From: Apilactobacillus timberlakei
Lineage (GTDB): Bacteria; Bacillota; Bacilli; Lactobacillales; Lactobacillaceae
Direction: 5' to 3'
DNA length: 58,380 bases
NCBI RefSeq assembly: GCF_002993965.1
Contig: NZ_POST01000002.1
Location: 259,886 to 318,265 of the forward strand
The position numbers were made by a program, and so were the translations under genes. Shown here piece after piece: positions 44,813 through 54,899 of the stretch; position 1 is the first letter of the stretch; the number at the start of each line of letters is the position of its first letter. The notes beneath the pieces are model-generated. The model worked only from the letters and a program-made list of their open reading frames with translations. It ran no database searches and had not been told where the DNA came from.

Positions 44813-45943
44813 CTAAAATATTAACGGTACTTTATATAAATCTTCATTCTTTTTACTTTCAATACTATATATATTACCAGATAAGTAGTCAAACTTAAGC
44901 TCTTTTTCTAGCAAATCTTTGCTAGGCTTTGAAATAATCATCATATCAGTGTTTTTCTTTATTTGTTTAAGATATTTTCTTCCTAAATTATTAAAACCTA
45001 ATATACGAATATACTCAGAGGAATTTTCAAAATCAATAGATTTAAAGTTCATTAAAACATATACACAAAGTCGTCTTAGTCTAGCAAATGTATATCTTTT
45101 GGTCTTTAAATTATTTAAAAATTCATCAAAGGTATTAGATACTTCAATATTTTTTTTGAATCTATACTCTAAGCCCTCTGTCATTTGATAAATGCTTCTT
45201 AATTCATTAACAGAGTTGGTTAATATTTTGTATTTTAAATATTTCCAAAAAATATTCCAATCAATGTATTGATTATCCTCAATGATTTCCAAGGTAGATT
45301 TAGGGACTACATTATAAATTTTAGAAAAATTGTTAATGTTTTTTCTAATAGATGTTGCACTAGAAATATTTAAATTAGAAGCAATTATTTCAACATCATT
45401 ATGATTACTAATCTTTCGTTTAACAGGAATTAATTCCATAGGTATAGATAGCTGTCTATTATATAAAGCATAATTAAATGCTAAAATATCATTCGGTTTG
45501 TTTATAAAAAAACCAGTTTTTTCGGCAATTAATTGTTGAATTGCTGAAGTATAGTTTTCCTCATAATTTTTAAAATATTCAGGATTTTCTAAATTAACAG
45601 TAGCTAATTTAGAAAAATTCATTTCTGGACTTTCACTGCCAAATGATAACCATTTACATTGCAAAGCACCTAATATATTGACCGCAGCTTTAGCAAATAT
45701 GCTTGCTGGCTGAACAGAATATTGAAATGGTAACTCTACAACCAAATCAACATCATTTTCTAGTGCCATTTTAGCACGATTCCATTTATCAAAAGAAGCT
45801 GGCTGGCCTCTTTGAACCCAATTTCCACTCATAACTACAATACATAAATCGGCATGGGTAAGTTCCTTGGCTTTTTTTATTTGGTATAAATGTCCATTAT
45901 GGAAAGGATTATATTCACTAATTATTCCAACTGCATTTAACAT
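44813..45943 (-). CDS. tmcAL: tRNA(Met) cytidine acetate ligase TmcAL (YlbM)
   Basis: Forms N4-acetylcytidine at the wobble base of elongator tRNA-Met using acetate and ATP (376 aa). Nucleotidyltransferase-like domain with SEYNPFHNGHLYQI, GNWVQRGQPASFDKW and SATSIRKNI. The ATG of MLNAVGI is preferred over an upstream GTG because the GAGAAGTGAT site lies just before it. It follows yqeM and precedes yceD-rpmF, as in B. subtilis ylbM-ylbN-rpmF. Confidence 0.93.
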   Translation of the reverse strand: MLNAVGIISEYNPFHNGHLYQIKKAKELTHADLCIVVMSGNWVQRGQPASFDKWNRAKMALENDVDLVVELPFQYSVQPASIFAKAAVNILGALQCKWLSFGSESPEMNFSKLATVNLENPEYFKNYEENYTSAIQQLIAEKTGFFINKPNDILAFNYALYNRQLSIPMELIPVKRKISNHNDVEIIASNLNISSATSIRKNINNFSKIYNVVPKSTLEIIEDNQYIDWNIFWKYLKYKILTNSVNELRSIYQMTEGLEYRFKKNIEVSNTFDEFLNNLKTKRYTFARLRRLCVYVLMNFKSIDFENSSEYIRILGFNNLGRKYLKQIKKNTDMMIISKPSKDLLEKELKFDYLSGNIYSIESKKNEDLYKVPLIF

Positions 45944-45947
45944 ATTA

Positions 45948-46679
45948 TCACTTCTCACAAATAAAAAACCATCTAGTAGTATTTTCGTCTATTTTATTTT
46001 TTCCAAAATCACTAAAAACATTTACTTTAGAAAAACCAACTGTGTCTAATGATGAAATATAATCTTCTAGATTATAAGTACGTTCATGATGCAACTCACT
46101 AAATTCATCATAAGCATCTAATTCTTCATTGTAGTTAAAAAATGATAAATCATGATCAACAGAATGCTCTTCATCCCCAATATAAGTTGTCCACATAAAA
46201 GCCCTAGTTTCGTCATGAAAATTATACATATATCCTGGATAAATCTTATCAGTCTGATAAGGGGTGATTACATCAAATAAATATTTTCCTTTATTGTTAA
46301 GGTGATTATATGCATTTTCAAAAGCGATTTCTAACTCTTGTAAGTTTTTTAAATAACATAGAGAATCATCAAAACATGTAATTACTTCATAATTGGGAAA
46401 AGAAGATAAATCTAACATATCGCCTTGAATTAAATTGGCAGTCTGATTTTTTCTTCTTAAATTATCATCAGCAATTGTTAACATATCCGAAGACATATCA
46501 AGTCCACTAACATTATATTTTTTGTTTCTCAATAAAGAAATTAGTCTACCTGTACCACAAGCAACGTCTAAAATATCATCATCTGCATTAGCGTTATGTT
46601 CAACAAAATCCAACCACTTGTCATACATGGTTGGATCAAATAATTCATCATATAATTCTGCAAATTCTTGATAAATCAT
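45948..46679 (-). CDS. yqeM: Class I SAM-dependent methyltransferase (YqeM type)
   Basis: 243 aa. Rossmann motif I DVACGTGRLISLL, motif II region VSGLDMSSDML and QGDMLDL. Small-molecule or protein substrate unknown. One base after rsfS, in the order rsfS-yqeM seen in B. subtilis. Confidence 0.88.
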   Translation of the reverse strand: MIYQEFAELYDELFDPTMYDKWLDFVEHNANADDDILDVACGTGRLISLLRNKKYNVSGLDMSSDMLTIADDNLRRKNQTANLIQGDMLDLSSFPNYEVITCFDDSLCYLKNLQELEIAFENAYNHLNNKGKYLFDVITPYQTDKIYPGYMYNFHDETRAFMWTTYIGDEEHSVDHDLSFFNYNEELDAYDEFSELHHERTYNLEDYISSLDTVGFSKVNVFSDFGKNKIDENTTRWFFICEK

Positions 46680-46680
46680 A

Positions 46681-47034
46681 TTATTTTACCCATTGATCAA
46701 TTTTTACTGATGGTGCATCTGACCATAACTTTTCTAGATTGTAATATTCTCTTTCATCACTTTGAAATACATGAACAATTACATCCCCTAAATCAACCAA
46801 AATCCATTTTGCAGTATCTTTACCTTCTACTTGTTGCACTTCAACATTTGCTGCTTCCGCTTGGTCTACAATTTCATCAGCAATTGATTTTACTTGACGA
46901 TTTGAAGTTGCATCCATAATCACAAAATAATCTGACATTAAACTAACTTCATGTACATTTAAAGCAACAATATTATTTGCTCGTTTACTATCTGCAGCTT
47001 TTACTACTACTTCTAAAGTATCTTTACTACTCAT
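46681..47034 (-). CDS. rsfS: Ribosomal silencing factor RsfS
   Basis: 117 aa. Binds bL14 and blocks subunit joining in starvation. Family segments seen: DYFVIMDATSNRQVKSIAD, AKWILVDLGDVIVHVF and YYNLEKLWSDAP. Between yqeK (17 bases) and yqeM. Confidence 0.95.
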   Translation of the reverse strand: MSSKDTLEVVVKAADSKRANNIVALNVHEVSLMSDYFVIMDATSNRQVKSIADEIVDQAEAANVEVQQVEGKDTAKWILVDLGDVIVHVFQSDEREYYNLEKLWSDAPSVKIDQWVK

Positions 47035-47051
47035 TTATAAATTGCTCCTTA

Positions 47052-47663
47052 TTACTTTATTTTTGAATTAACAACCCATTGATTATAAGTATCAATAGTT
47101 TTCGGATAAACTGATTTATTATTAGAAATTAAATATTCAAGTGTATGTTTAGTTTGATATGCAACACCATCTTGTAAATTATTAAATGTAATTTTTCTGG
47201 CTTCATCAACACCTGGGAATTCACGACCCATTTCAAGATAATCTGCCATATAAACGATTTGAGATAAAGTAGACATATATTTAGAACCTGTTGTGTGATA
47301 TTTTACAGCATTAAGAATTTCCACATTGGAAATTTTCAATTCATTTTGCACAAACAAATATCCTACTGCTCCATGCCAAATTGCATTACCATAATTTAAT
47401 AAATTTTCATTCAAATGATATTTTTTAATAGCAGCAATAAAGTCTTCATCAGGCCTTTGTTTAGCATAATCGTGAACTAATCCTCCAATGCTAGCCATTT
47501 CTTCATCAAAATCATTTAATTTAGCTAACTTAATAGCCATTTGTTCAACTCTTAAAACATGTTCAAATCTAGATTGCTTTAGAGCTGATTTTAATTTATT
47601 AATCAATTCTTTTCTGCTATATGGAACAATATTTTCTTTATATTCTAATTCGACTTCATTCAT
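47052..47663 (-). CDS. yqeK: YqeK family HD phosphohydrolase (Ap4A hydrolase type)
   Basis: 203 aa. HD-domain ligands: RFEHVLRVEQMA, GLVHDYAKQRP, AIWHGAVG, and a later MADYLE aspartate. Firmicutes YqeK symmetrically cleaves diadenosine tetraphosphate; assigned here by homology. Its start overlaps nadD by 8 bases. Confidence 0.93.
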   Translation of the reverse strand: MNEVELEYKENIVPYSRKELINKLKSALKQSRFEHVLRVEQMAIKLAKLNDFDEEMASIGGLVHDYAKQRPDEDFIAAIKKYHLNENLLNYGNAIWHGAVGYLFVQNELKISNVEILNAVKYHTTGSKYMSTLSQIVYMADYLEMGREFPGVDEARKITFNNLQDGVAYQTKHTLEYLISNNKSVYPKTIDTYNQWVVNSKIK

Positions 47664-48228
47664 AAATATGATGCTCCTTTATATATTGTAAAACCTCATC
47701 TGGAATCAAATAACGTACAGATTGTCCGTCTTTAATACTATTACGAATAAGTGTTGAAGAAATATCAAGCTTATGAACATTCAATTTAATAATACTATAT
47801 TTTGAATTATTATCGTATTTTCCTCTTTGAATACCAACAAATTTTATTATTTTAGTTAATTCATCAATTTTATACCATTTAGGCAAATAATGAACCATGT
47901 CACCACCAATAATAAAATAATAATCACTATTTGGATTATTACGCAACAATGCATTCATTGTATCATAAGTATAGCTCTTACCTTTTCTATCAATTTCATC
48001 CATCAAAATACCAAAATTATGATTATCTTTGATTGCCAAATTAACCATATTAACCCTATCAACAGAACTAATTGCAGACTTTTGATCAATATGGGGAGGA
48101 ATATAATCAGGCATAAATAAAACTTTGTCCAAATTCAATTTAGTTCTAACTTGTTCAGCAATAAATAAGTGTCCATTATGAATGGGATTAAATGTCCCAC
48201 CCAAAATACCAATTTTCTTTTTGCGCAT
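47656..48228 (-). CDS. nadD: Nicotinate mononucleotide adenylyltransferase
   Basis: Makes deamido-NAD from nicotinate mononucleotide and ATP (190 aa). Nucleotide-binding motif GGTFNPIHNGHL, FMPDYIPPH for the nicotinate side, and SSTLIRNSI. It overlaps yqeK and follows yhbY by 13 bases. Confidence 0.96.
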   Translation of the reverse strand: MRKKKIGILGGTFNPIHNGHLFIAEQVRTKLNLDKVLFMPDYIPPHIDQKSAISSVDRVNMVNLAIKDNHNFGILMDEIDRKGKSYTYDTMNALLRNNPNSDYYFIIGGDMVHYLPKWYKIDELTKIIKFVGIQRGKYDNNSKYSIIKLNVHKLDISSTLIRNSIKDGQSVRYLIPDEVLQYIKEHHIYE

Positions 48229-48241
48229 CTTAAACAGCTCT

Positions 48242-48553
48242 TTAAATATTTTTAACTTCTACAGAATAATTTTGAAATTTTTCTTTACTTGCCGGCATAA
48301 ATAATAATAGTGTTTTTCCAATAGTTTGAACTACAGATACATCACTATTTTCTTCAATAAATGATTTTACATCTGATACACTTTCATCAGCATTTTGTTG
48401 AATATTAATTTTAATTAACTCTCTTCTTTGTAATGCATCGAAAATTTGATCTAACCAGATTTCATTTAGTCCATTTTTCCCCACAGAAAATAAAGGCTTC
48501 ATACGATTAGCTTGTGATCTCAAATAACGCTTTTGTTTACCTCTTAATTTCAT
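48242..48553 (-). CDS. yhbY: CRM-domain RNA-binding protein YhbY
   Basis: 103 aa from the ATG of MKLRGKQKRYLRSQAN, with ATAAGGAGA before it; a 34-codon upstream extension overlaps yqeH and is not real. The CRM/CRS1-YhbY fold shows VGKNGLNEIW. Associates with pre-50S particles. Confidence 0.94.
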   Translation of the reverse strand: MKLRGKQKRYLRSQANRMKPLFSVGKNGLNEIWLDQIFDALQRRELIKINIQQNADESVSDVKSFIEENSDVSVVQTIGKTLLLFMPASKEKFQNYSVEVKNI

Positions 48554-48570
48554 TGAAATTCTCCTTATAA

Positions 48571-49698
48571 TTAAATCATTGCTCTTCTTAACAACACAGA
48601 AACTCCTTTGGGAGCCCATCCCGCTACTACAACATCTGAAGGTACGGTAATCCATCCTAAGCCTTCAATTACTAAATCACTTTTTTGATCTGTCTTAAAT
48701 TCATATCGAACTAATTCTGGAAAATCTTCAATAGAATCTTTACTAGGTGGAGTTAACATTTCTCCAAAATGTTTACTATAAAATGCGTCTGCATTGATAA
48801 GTTTAGTTCTATGAATGAAAAGATTATTTTCAACATAAACTATAAATCCATGCTTTTTATCTCCATTAACATAATCAAACCTAGCAACACCACCAAAGAA
48901 TAAGGTCTGTTCCGGGTTCAATTGATACACTTTAGGTTTAATTTGTTTTTGTGGTTCAACAACCTTTAAATCCTTTCCAGTAAGATAATGAGCCATTTGT
49001 TCTTTATGAATAATTCCAGGAGTATCGACTAATTTATGTCCATCTTCTAAATTAATACTAATTTTATCTAAAGTAGTACCAGGAAATCTTGAAGTTGTAA
49101 TTAACTCTTTTATTCCAGTATTTTGCTTAATAATTTGGTTAATTAAGGTTGACTTACCAACATTAGTTACACCGACAACATAAACATCTCTATTTTTACG
49201 ATATTTATCAATATTATTTAATAAATTATCAACAGATTCATTAGTTCTAGCTGAAACTAATTCTACATCAATAGGTCTAATTCCTGCTTCGTTAGAACGT
49301 TGCCTAATCCAATCTCTTAATTTACGATTTTTTAATGATTTTGGTAACAGATCGGCCTTATTTCCAACTAACATAATTGGATTGTCACCAACAAAACGAT
49401 GCAGTCCTGGAATTAAACTACCATTAAAATCAAAGATATCTACTAAGTAAACGATTAATGCATTAGCATCTCTAATTTGATTTAAAAGTGCTAAGAAATC
49501 ATCATCAGTCAAACTTACAGGAGAAATTTCATTATAGTGACGCAATCTAAAACATCTTTGACAATAAATTTCACCAGTTTCTTTTCCTTTATCTAAAGCT
49601 GATTTAGGAGTATAGCCTAATTCATCAGGAGTATCCATTTGAATTTGGGCTCCACATCCAATACAACGCAAATCTTCGTTTTCTAAATTTTCAGTCAT
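48571..49698 (-). CDS. yqeH: Ribosome biogenesis GTPase YqeH
   Basis: 375 aa circularly permuted GTPase for 30S assembly. N-terminal zinc finger (CIGCG, CQRCF), then G4 NKADLL, G5-like SART, G1 GVTNVGKST and G3 DTPGI in permuted order, followed by a C-terminal RNA-binding domain. It overlaps yqeG by 8 bases. Confidence 0.96.
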   Translation of the reverse strand: MTENLENEDLRCIGCGAQIQMDTPDELGYTPKSALDKGKETGEIYCQRCFRLRHYNEISPVSLTDDDFLALLNQIRDANALIVYLVDIFDFNGSLIPGLHRFVGDNPIMLVGNKADLLPKSLKNRKLRDWIRQRSNEAGIRPIDVELVSARTNESVDNLLNNIDKYRKNRDVYVVGVTNVGKSTLINQIIKQNTGIKELITTSRFPGTTLDKISINLEDGHKLVDTPGIIHKEQMAHYLTGKDLKVVEPQKQIKPKVYQLNPEQTLFFGGVARFDYVNGDKKHGFIVYVENNLFIHRTKLINADAFYSKHFGEMLTPPSKDSIEDFPELVRYEFKTDQKSDLVIEGLGWITVPSDVVVAGWAPKGVSVLLRRAMI

Positions 49699-50221
49699 TA
49701 ATATCCTCCTGCCATTTTAAATCAACATATTTTTTATTTAAATTTTTCCAAATCTTTTTTTCAATAAAACGATTTGGCTTTGTATTCCAAGCATCAGTTT
49801 CAATTAATGGTTTAACTAAGACACTTCTAACTCCAGCATTATTAGATGCCCAAACATCAGTTAAAAGTTGATCTCCAACCATTATAACTTGTTTTTTATT
49901 TAAGTGATATTTTTTTAATGCCTTGTTAATACCATTTGGAAATGGTTTTAAAGATCTAGATATAAAATCTAAATCTAGCATTTCTAAAGCTTTTTTCACT
50001 CTTGATCGTTTATTATTAGATATAACAACAAGTTCAATATTATGTTTGCTTAGATTATTCAACCAATTTCTAAGCTGAGGAGTTCCATATGGATTATTCC
50101 ATGGGATTAAAGTGTTATCCAAATCTGTAAAAACATATTTTATTCCCATGTCTTCTAATTTAACTGGTGATATATTATAAATCATAGGTATCATCCAGGT
50201 TGGTTTAAATTTAGATATCAT
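49691..50221 (-). CDS. yqeG: HAD-family phosphatase YqeG (HAD IIIA)
   Basis: 176 aa from the ATG of MISKFKPTWM, with AAGAGGAG upstream; a 14-codon upstream extension lacks support. HAD motif I FTDLDNTLIPW, motif II VISNNK, and motif III with VGDQLLTDVWAS. Acts before YqeH in the conserved cluster; substrate unknown, probably a sugar phosphate or phosphatidylglycerol phosphate-like compound. Confidence 0.93.
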   Translation of the reverse strand: MISKFKPTWMIPMIYNISPVKLEDMGIKYVFTDLDNTLIPWNNPYGTPQLRNWLNNLSKHNIELVVISNNKRSRVKKALEMLDLDFISRSLKPFPNGINKALKKYHLNKKQVIMVGDQLLTDVWASNNAGVRSVLVKPLIETDAWNTKPNRFIEKKIWKNLNKKYVDLKWQEDIND

Positions 50222-50284
50222 AATAATAAAACTCCTCTTAATAAATATATGTAAAGTAAGCAATTTTAATTACTTACTTAATAA

Positions 50285-50330
50285 GAAAAAAACTCCCACC
50301 TACTTACCTTAAGTGGTGAAAGTTTTATTT
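50285..50330 (-). terminator. Terminator after rplT
   Basis: Minus strand arms AAACTTTCACC and GGTGGGAGTTT around a 14-base loop (one mismatch), then seven T. Ends the infC operon. Confidence 0.85.
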
Positions 50331-50338
50331 TTGAAAAA

Positions 50339-50695
50339 TTATTTAACAGCTTTCTTAGCAGTTTCGGCTAATGAAGCAAATGCTTTTTCGTCATTTACAG
50401 CTAAATCAGCTAACATTTTACGGTTCATTTCAATGTTTGAAAGTTTCAAACCGTGCATTAATTTACTGTAGCTTAATCCATTCATACGAGCTGCTGCGTT
50501 AATACGAGCAATCCATAATCTTCTGAAATTACTTTTGTTTGCTTTACGATCACGGAATGCGTATTCGCGTGATTTCATAACTTGGTCTTTAGCAGTCTTG
50601 AAAAGACTGTGTTTACCTTCACGGTAACCCTTAGCTTGTTTTAAAACACGTTTACGACGTGCATGAGTAACTGTTCCACCCTTAACTCTTGGCAT
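50339..50695 (-). CDS. rplT: Ribosomal protein bL20
   Basis: 118 aa, fully typical: [32 protein letters not shown]-like [18 protein letters not shown], and [13 protein letters not shown]. In Firmicutes L20 also represses the operon through the leader. 32 bases after rpmI. Confidence 0.98.
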   Translation of the reverse strand: MPRVKGGTVTHARRKRVLKQAKGYREGKHSLFKTAKDQVMKSREYAFRDRKANKSNFRRLWIARINAAARMNGLSYSKLMHGLKLSNIEMNRKMLADLAVNDEKAFASLAETAKKAVK

Positions 50696-50727
50696 GTTTA
50701 AATCCTCCTATAATTATGTCTTATTAA

Positions 50728-50916
50728 TTAAAACATTTTTTCGTATTTATTAGCAGTTGTCTTTTTGATCATGCTAGTTCCACGTAGGTTACGACGTTGT
50801 TTCTTTGTCTTACCGTGGAAACGGTGACTTGTAAATGCATTAGCACTCTTTAAACCACCCTTAGCGGTCTTTTTGAAACGCTTAGCAATAGCACGATTTG
50901 TTTTAGTCTTTGGCAT
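50728..50916 (-). CDS. rpmI: Ribosomal protein bL35
   Basis: 62 aa: [20 protein letters not shown], then [17 protein letters not shown]. Normal length, 46 bases after infC in the infC-rpmI-rplT operon. Confidence 0.97.
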   Translation of the reverse strand: MPKTKTNRAIAKRFKKTAKGGLKSANAFTSHRFHGKTKKQRRNLRGTSMIKKTTANKYEKMF

Positions 50917-50962
50917 TTTGAAATCCTCCCTTAAATTCTTTAAAGTATTATATAAATACTAA

Positions 50963-51484
50963 CTATTTTTTATCGCTTGATTTAGGTGCGAGCATTAGGA
51001 ACATACTTCTTCCATCCATTTTTGCTCGTTGAGTAACATTAGCAACTTCTGATGTAGATTCTGCCATTCTGTTTAACACATCACGACCAATTTCTTTATG
51101 TGTGATGGCACGTCCCTTGAAACGAATTGATACTCGAACTTTTTCACCCTTTGATAAGAATTTTTGAGTTCTTTTCAATTTAGTGTTGAAATCATTAGTA
51201 TCAATAGTTGGGCTAAGTCTAATTTCCTTAACACTGACAACTTTTTGTTTCTTACGAGCTTGACGAGCTTTCTTTTGTTGTTCAAAGCGGTATTTACCGT
51301 AATCTAATACTTTAGCAACCATAGGCTTAGCTTTAGGAGCTACAACTACAAGATCTAATCCTGCATCTTCAGCAAGTTTCATTGCTTCCGCCTTTGACTT
51401 AACTCCTAATTGATCACCATTTGCACCAATTAAACGAACTTCACGTGCTCGAATTCCATCATTAACCATCATATCGTTTGCTAT
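50963..51484 (-). CDS. infC: Translation initiation factor IF-3 (non-AUG start)
   Basis: About 173 aa. N domain [14 protein letters not shown], linker rich in Lys ([10 protein letters not shown]), C domain with [18 protein letters not shown]. The first ATGs (51472, 51469) lack a ribosome site. A GGAGG lies at 51494-51498; 9 bases after it is ATA (51482-51484) giving MANDMMVND, and 3 bases after it ATT (51488-51490). Family N termini extend to this region, so an AUA or AUU start is likely, as with the AUU known in E. coli infC. Confidence 0.93.
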   Translation of the reverse strand: MANDMMVNDGIRAREVRLIGANGDQLGVKSKAEAMKLAEDAGLDLVVVAPKAKPMVAKVLDYGKYRFEQQKKARQARKKQKVVSVKEIRLSPTIDTNDFNTKLKRTQKFLSKGEKVRVSIRFKGRAITHKEIGRDVLNRMAESTSEVANVTQRAKMDGRSMFLMLAPKSSDKK

Positions 51485-51499
51485 GGTAATTCACCTCCA

Positions 51500-51652
51500 A
51501 GTATATTAAAAAGCAGAAAAAATACGGGAACCTAAGAAGGCCCCCGCATTTGTCCTTTGTAAAATAAACAAAGGTTCATCCGATATCATGCCTAGCGACT
51601 TAATTATCACTGAGGCGAGAAGCGGGAAGGCTTCTGCTTTTTCGATAATTTA
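51500..51652 (-). ncRNA. L20-type leader of the infC-rpmI-rplT operon
   Basis: About 150 bases of leader contain complementary blocks: AAAAAGCAGAAG near the 5' end with TTCTGCTTTTT near the 3' end, and GCGGGGGCCTTC facing GCCTTCCCGC. An internal CCTTTGTTTATTTTACAAAGG hairpin is visible (one arm CCTTTGT). Position, size and these helices fit the Firmicutes L20 leader, which controls the operon by premature termination. By-eye call. Confidence 0.75.
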
Positions 51653-51681
51653 ATAATACCAAATTAATAATTAATTGTCAA
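51653..51681 (-). promoter_or_regulatory. Promoter of the infC operon
   Basis: Minus strand TTGACA (51676-51681), 17-base spacer, TATTAT (51653-51658), just after the thrS stop codon. No terminator is visible between thrS and this promoter. Confidence 0.87.
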
Positions 51682-51685
51682 CAAA

Positions 51686-53632
51686 TTATTTATTTCCTCT
51701 AGAATAATTATCAATATCATTTTGAATCTCTTTAGTAAATTCATCAAAAGATTCATCTTTACTGTCTTTTTCACTATATTTACGTACAGAAACGCTATTG
51801 GAATTCATTTCATTATCACCAACAACTAATGTATAAGGAATCTTATTAGTTTGAGCATCACGAATTAAGTAACCCATTTTTTCATTACGGTCGTCAACAC
51901 TTGAGCGAATACCCATTTTAACTAATTTTTCATTAATTTTTTTAGCATAATCACCATGTTTATCCATGCTTACAGGAATAATTTTAACTTGATGAGGAGC
52001 TAACCATGTTGGGAAAGCACCCTTATAAACTTCAATTAGATAAGCAATGAATCTTTCCATAGTTGAAACTAAACCACGGTGCATCATAACAGGACGGTGT
52101 TCTTTACCATCTTCACCAACATAATGTAGATCAAATCTTTCAGGTAACATAAAGTCTAATTGAATAGTAGATAGTGTCTCTTCATTACCCATAGCTGTGT
52201 ATGTTTGAACATCAAGTTTAGGACCGTAGAATGCTGCTTCACCTTCAGCTTCAACATATTCTAAACCTAAATCATCCATAGCACCCTTAAGCATTGATTG
52301 AGACTTGTTCCACATTTCATCATCATCAAAATACTTTTCGGTATTCTTTGGATCACGGTAACTTAATCTAAAGTGATAATTACTAATATCAAAATCCTTG
52401 TATACTTCAGTCATTAAGTGCAAGATTTTCTTAAATTCATCTTGAATTTGATCAATTGCTAAGAAAGTGTGACCATCATTTAATGTCATTTCACGTACAC
52501 GTTGTAATCCTGATAAAGCACCTGATTTTTCATATCTATGCATCATTCCTAATTCAGCGATACGAATTGGAAGTTCACGATATGATCGAATATGATGTTT
52601 ATAAATTTGAATATGACTTGGACAGTTCATAGGACGTAACTCTAGTTCTTCACCATCTCCCATATCCATTGGTGGGAACATATCATCACGATAATGTGCC
52701 CAATGTCCTGAAGTTTTATAAGCATTAAGATTCATAAGAACTGGAGTAATAACATGTTCATAGCCATTAGCCAATTCTTTGTCCACAATATATCTTTCAA
52801 CAACACGACGAACAGTAGCACCATTAGGCATCCAATATGCTAAACCTGCACCAACCTTAGGATCAACAAAGAATAAGTCTAGTTTGTTACCAATAACACG
52901 ATGGTCACGTTCTTTAGCTTCTTGACGTTTTTTAACATCGGCATCTAAATCTGCTTTCTTATAGAATGCAGTTGCAAAAATTCTTTGTAACATTGGGTTT
53001 GATGACTTACCTTCCCAGTATGCACCAGCAACTGATAGTAGCTTAAATTCTTTAACTTGTTTAGCAGATGGAAGAACAACACCTTCACCTAAGCCTAAAT
53101 AATCACCAATTTGATAAAATACAACTTGATCATTCATAGCTAATTTATTAACTAACTTAGCTTGATATGGATCACCATCAACTTGCTTTAAGGCATCTTC
53201 TTTGCTTAAAACTTTACGTTCAATTTGAACATTATTTTTAACCATTTTATGCATACGTTCTTCAAGTTGAGGCAATTCATCAGCACTAACTTGAGTTTCT
53301 CTTTTATCAGTATCAACAAAGAATCCATCATCATCAGAAGTACTTTCACCGAATTGAATATTTGTAAATTGATCCGCTAATGCAGCCTTTAATAGTTGAG
53401 AAGCTGTTTGACGTAATACTTTTAAACCGTCATCAGAATCTTTAGTTACAATTTCAATTTTGCCACCAGAATTCAATGGTAAATCTATATCAACCATTTT
53501 ATCGTCAATTTTTCCGGCAACTGCTTTTTTAGCTAAACTAATGGAGATAGATTTAGCGATATCTTCAGTAGTTACACCCTCATCAAAATCTTTTACATTT
53601 CCATCTGGAAATTCAAAAGAAAGCTTAGCCAT
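51686..53632 (-). CDS. thrS: Threonyl-tRNA synthetase
   Basis: 648 aa class II enzyme. Domain order: TGS domain (about 1-62), SAD/editing domain (about 65-220), catalytic core with [12 protein letters not shown] supplying zinc ligands and motif 3 [17 protein letters not shown], then the anticodon-binding domain from about 540. Controlled by the Thr T-box just upstream. Confidence 0.98.
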   Translation of the reverse strand: MAKLSFEFPDGNVKDFDEGVTTEDIAKSISISLAKKAVAGKIDDKMVDIDLPLNSGGKIEIVTKDSDDGLKVLRQTASQLLKAALADQFTNIQFGESTSDDDGFFVDTDKRETQVSADELPQLEERMHKMVKNNVQIERKVLSKEDALKQVDGDPYQAKLVNKLAMNDQVVFYQIGDYLGLGEGVVLPSAKQVKEFKLLSVAGAYWEGKSSNPMLQRIFATAFYKKADLDADVKKRQEAKERDHRVIGNKLDLFFVDPKVGAGLAYWMPNGATVRRVVERYIVDKELANGYEHVITPVLMNLNAYKTSGHWAHYRDDMFPPMDMGDGEELELRPMNCPSHIQIYKHHIRSYRELPIRIAELGMMHRYEKSGALSGLQRVREMTLNDGHTFLAIDQIQDEFKKILHLMTEVYKDFDISNYHFRLSYRDPKNTEKYFDDDEMWNKSQSMLKGAMDDLGLEYVEAEGEAAFYGPKLDVQTYTAMGNEETLSTIQLDFMLPERFDLHYVGEDGKEHRPVMMHRGLVSTMERFIAYLIEVYKGAFPTWLAPHQVKIIPVSMDKHGDYAKKINEKLVKMGIRSSVDDRNEKMGYLIRDAQTNKIPYTLVVGDNEMNSNSVSVRKYSEKDSKDESFDEFTKEIQNDIDNYSRGNK

Positions 53633-53673
53633 AAATATCTCTCCTCTTTGATTAATTTATACGGGGAAGGAAT

Positions 53674-53885
53674 AAAAAAAGTCCCTAGCGTCACAAAAAA
53701 GTAACACTAGGGACGTAAATTACGTGGTTCCACCCGAATTCTATCTACATATATCATATGTAGACCTCATAGTTAGTCTTTAACGGTAACAACCCGATTT
53801 AGAATTTCCTCTAAGTCATTCATAAAAGTGGTAATTTAAAAATCAAATATAAAGAAACTTACAGTTAATGTTCCTTCTCCCTGAA
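53674..53885 (-). ncRNA. T-box riboswitch, threonine
   Basis: The 325-base gap between thrS and dnaI holds a T-box. The conserved GGGTGGAACCACG lies at about 53724-53736 on the minus strand. It is followed by a GTCCCTAG / CTAGGGAC terminator hairpin with seven T (53674-53714). ACC at 53830-53832 in the upstream stem region is a plausible specifier for Thr. Assignment rests on the T-box core plus the downstream thrS. Confidence 0.92.
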
Positions 53886-53921
53886 AATTTAAATAATTAA
53901 ATTATATCTTCTACATTTACA

Positions 53922-53950
53922 ATTATGATTATTTAAAGATAAAATGTCAA
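53922..53950 (-). promoter_or_regulatory. Promoter of the thrS transcript
   Basis: Minus strand TTGACA (53945-53950), 17-base spacer, CATAAT (53922-53927), between the dnaI stop and the T-box. Confidence 0.85.
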
Positions 53951-53957
53951 GTATATT

Positions 53958-54890
53958 TTATTGTGGACGGCGATTATCACCAGTTATTTTAACCTCTTTG
54001 GATAAAAAGCGAATTCTTTGCATAATTCTTTGAGCTTTCAAGGGCTCTTCATCACCCTTATTATTAAATTTCAGATGATTATGTTCAAACTCACTCATTG
54101 AGTAGTTAGATGTAAAAAATGTAGGCAGTGAATTTTGCATTCTATATTCCAATATTACACTAAAAATATCATCTCGAATCCAAGAAGACATATCATCAGC
54201 ACCAATATCATCTAATATGAGTAAAGGCATTTGCTTAATCCTATCTAACTTTTTGGCAACAGTATTGTTTTTAATAGAATTTTTCATTTCAGTAACAAAG
54301 CTAGGAAAATGTAATAACATTACTTCATATCCATTTTTAACTAGTTCATTTGCCATTGCAGCCATTAGAAATGTTTTCCCAACTCCAAATTCACCATGAA
54401 GGTAAATTCCTTGATGATATTTTTTAGAATCTTGTTCATAATCAACAATAAATTGCAATATATCGTTATATGCATCTATACGTTCCTGATCTTTATCAGT
54501 ATAAAATTGTTTTAAATCAATTTTTCTTAATGCATTGGGCAAAGAAACTAAATGCATTTTCTTTAACATTTTTGCATTCTTAATAGAAGCTAGTTTACTT
54601 TTTGTTGGAACATAAGCAACATTAATTGAGTCCTTACTAAGCTCTAATTTAGGTTCGTATCCTGGAATTGTAGAATTTTTACCAGAAATAACTTTATCTC
54701 GTTCATTAACAAATTCATATAATTTAGAAATAGATTTAATAATTGTTTGGTGATCTAAATTATTTTTATTAGCATTCAAAAATTCATTTACATCTTTGTC
54801 TTTTAAAACATTATTAGCAAGCTTTTTAAATTGCTCACCAAACTTCTTATTAATCATTAACCTTGATAGCTCATCACTTAAATTTTCCAT
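53958..54890 (-). CDS. dnaI: Primosomal protein DnaI (helicase loader)
   Basis: 310 aa AAA+ ATPase that loads the replicative helicase. N-terminal helicase-binding domain (about 1-100), then Walker A HGEFGVGKTFL, Walker B LLILDDIGAD, sensor 1 FFTSNYS and an arginine near RIMQRIRFL. It follows dnaB by 9 bases, a near-universal Firmicutes pair. Confidence 0.96.
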   Translation of the reverse strand: MENLSDELSRLMINKKFGEQFKKLANNVLKDKDVNEFLNANKNNLDHQTIIKSISKLYEFVNERDKVISGKNSTIPGYEPKLELSKDSINVAYVPTKSKLASIKNAKMLKKMHLVSLPNALRKIDLKQFYTDKDQERIDAYNDILQFIVDYEQDSKKYHQGIYLHGEFGVGKTFLMAAMANELVKNGYEVMLLHFPSFVTEMKNSIKNNTVAKKLDRIKQMPLLILDDIGADDMSSWIRDDIFSVILEYRMQNSLPTFFTSNYSMSEFEHNHLKFNNKGDEEPLKAQRIMQRIRFLSKEVKITGDNRRPQ

Positions 54891-54899
54891 TGTCTACCC

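Noticed and set aside
48554-48655. 34-codon N-terminal extension of yhbY
   Set aside because: It overlaps the yqeH C terminus and lacks a ribosome site; the ATG at 48551-48553 has a strong one and matches the family.
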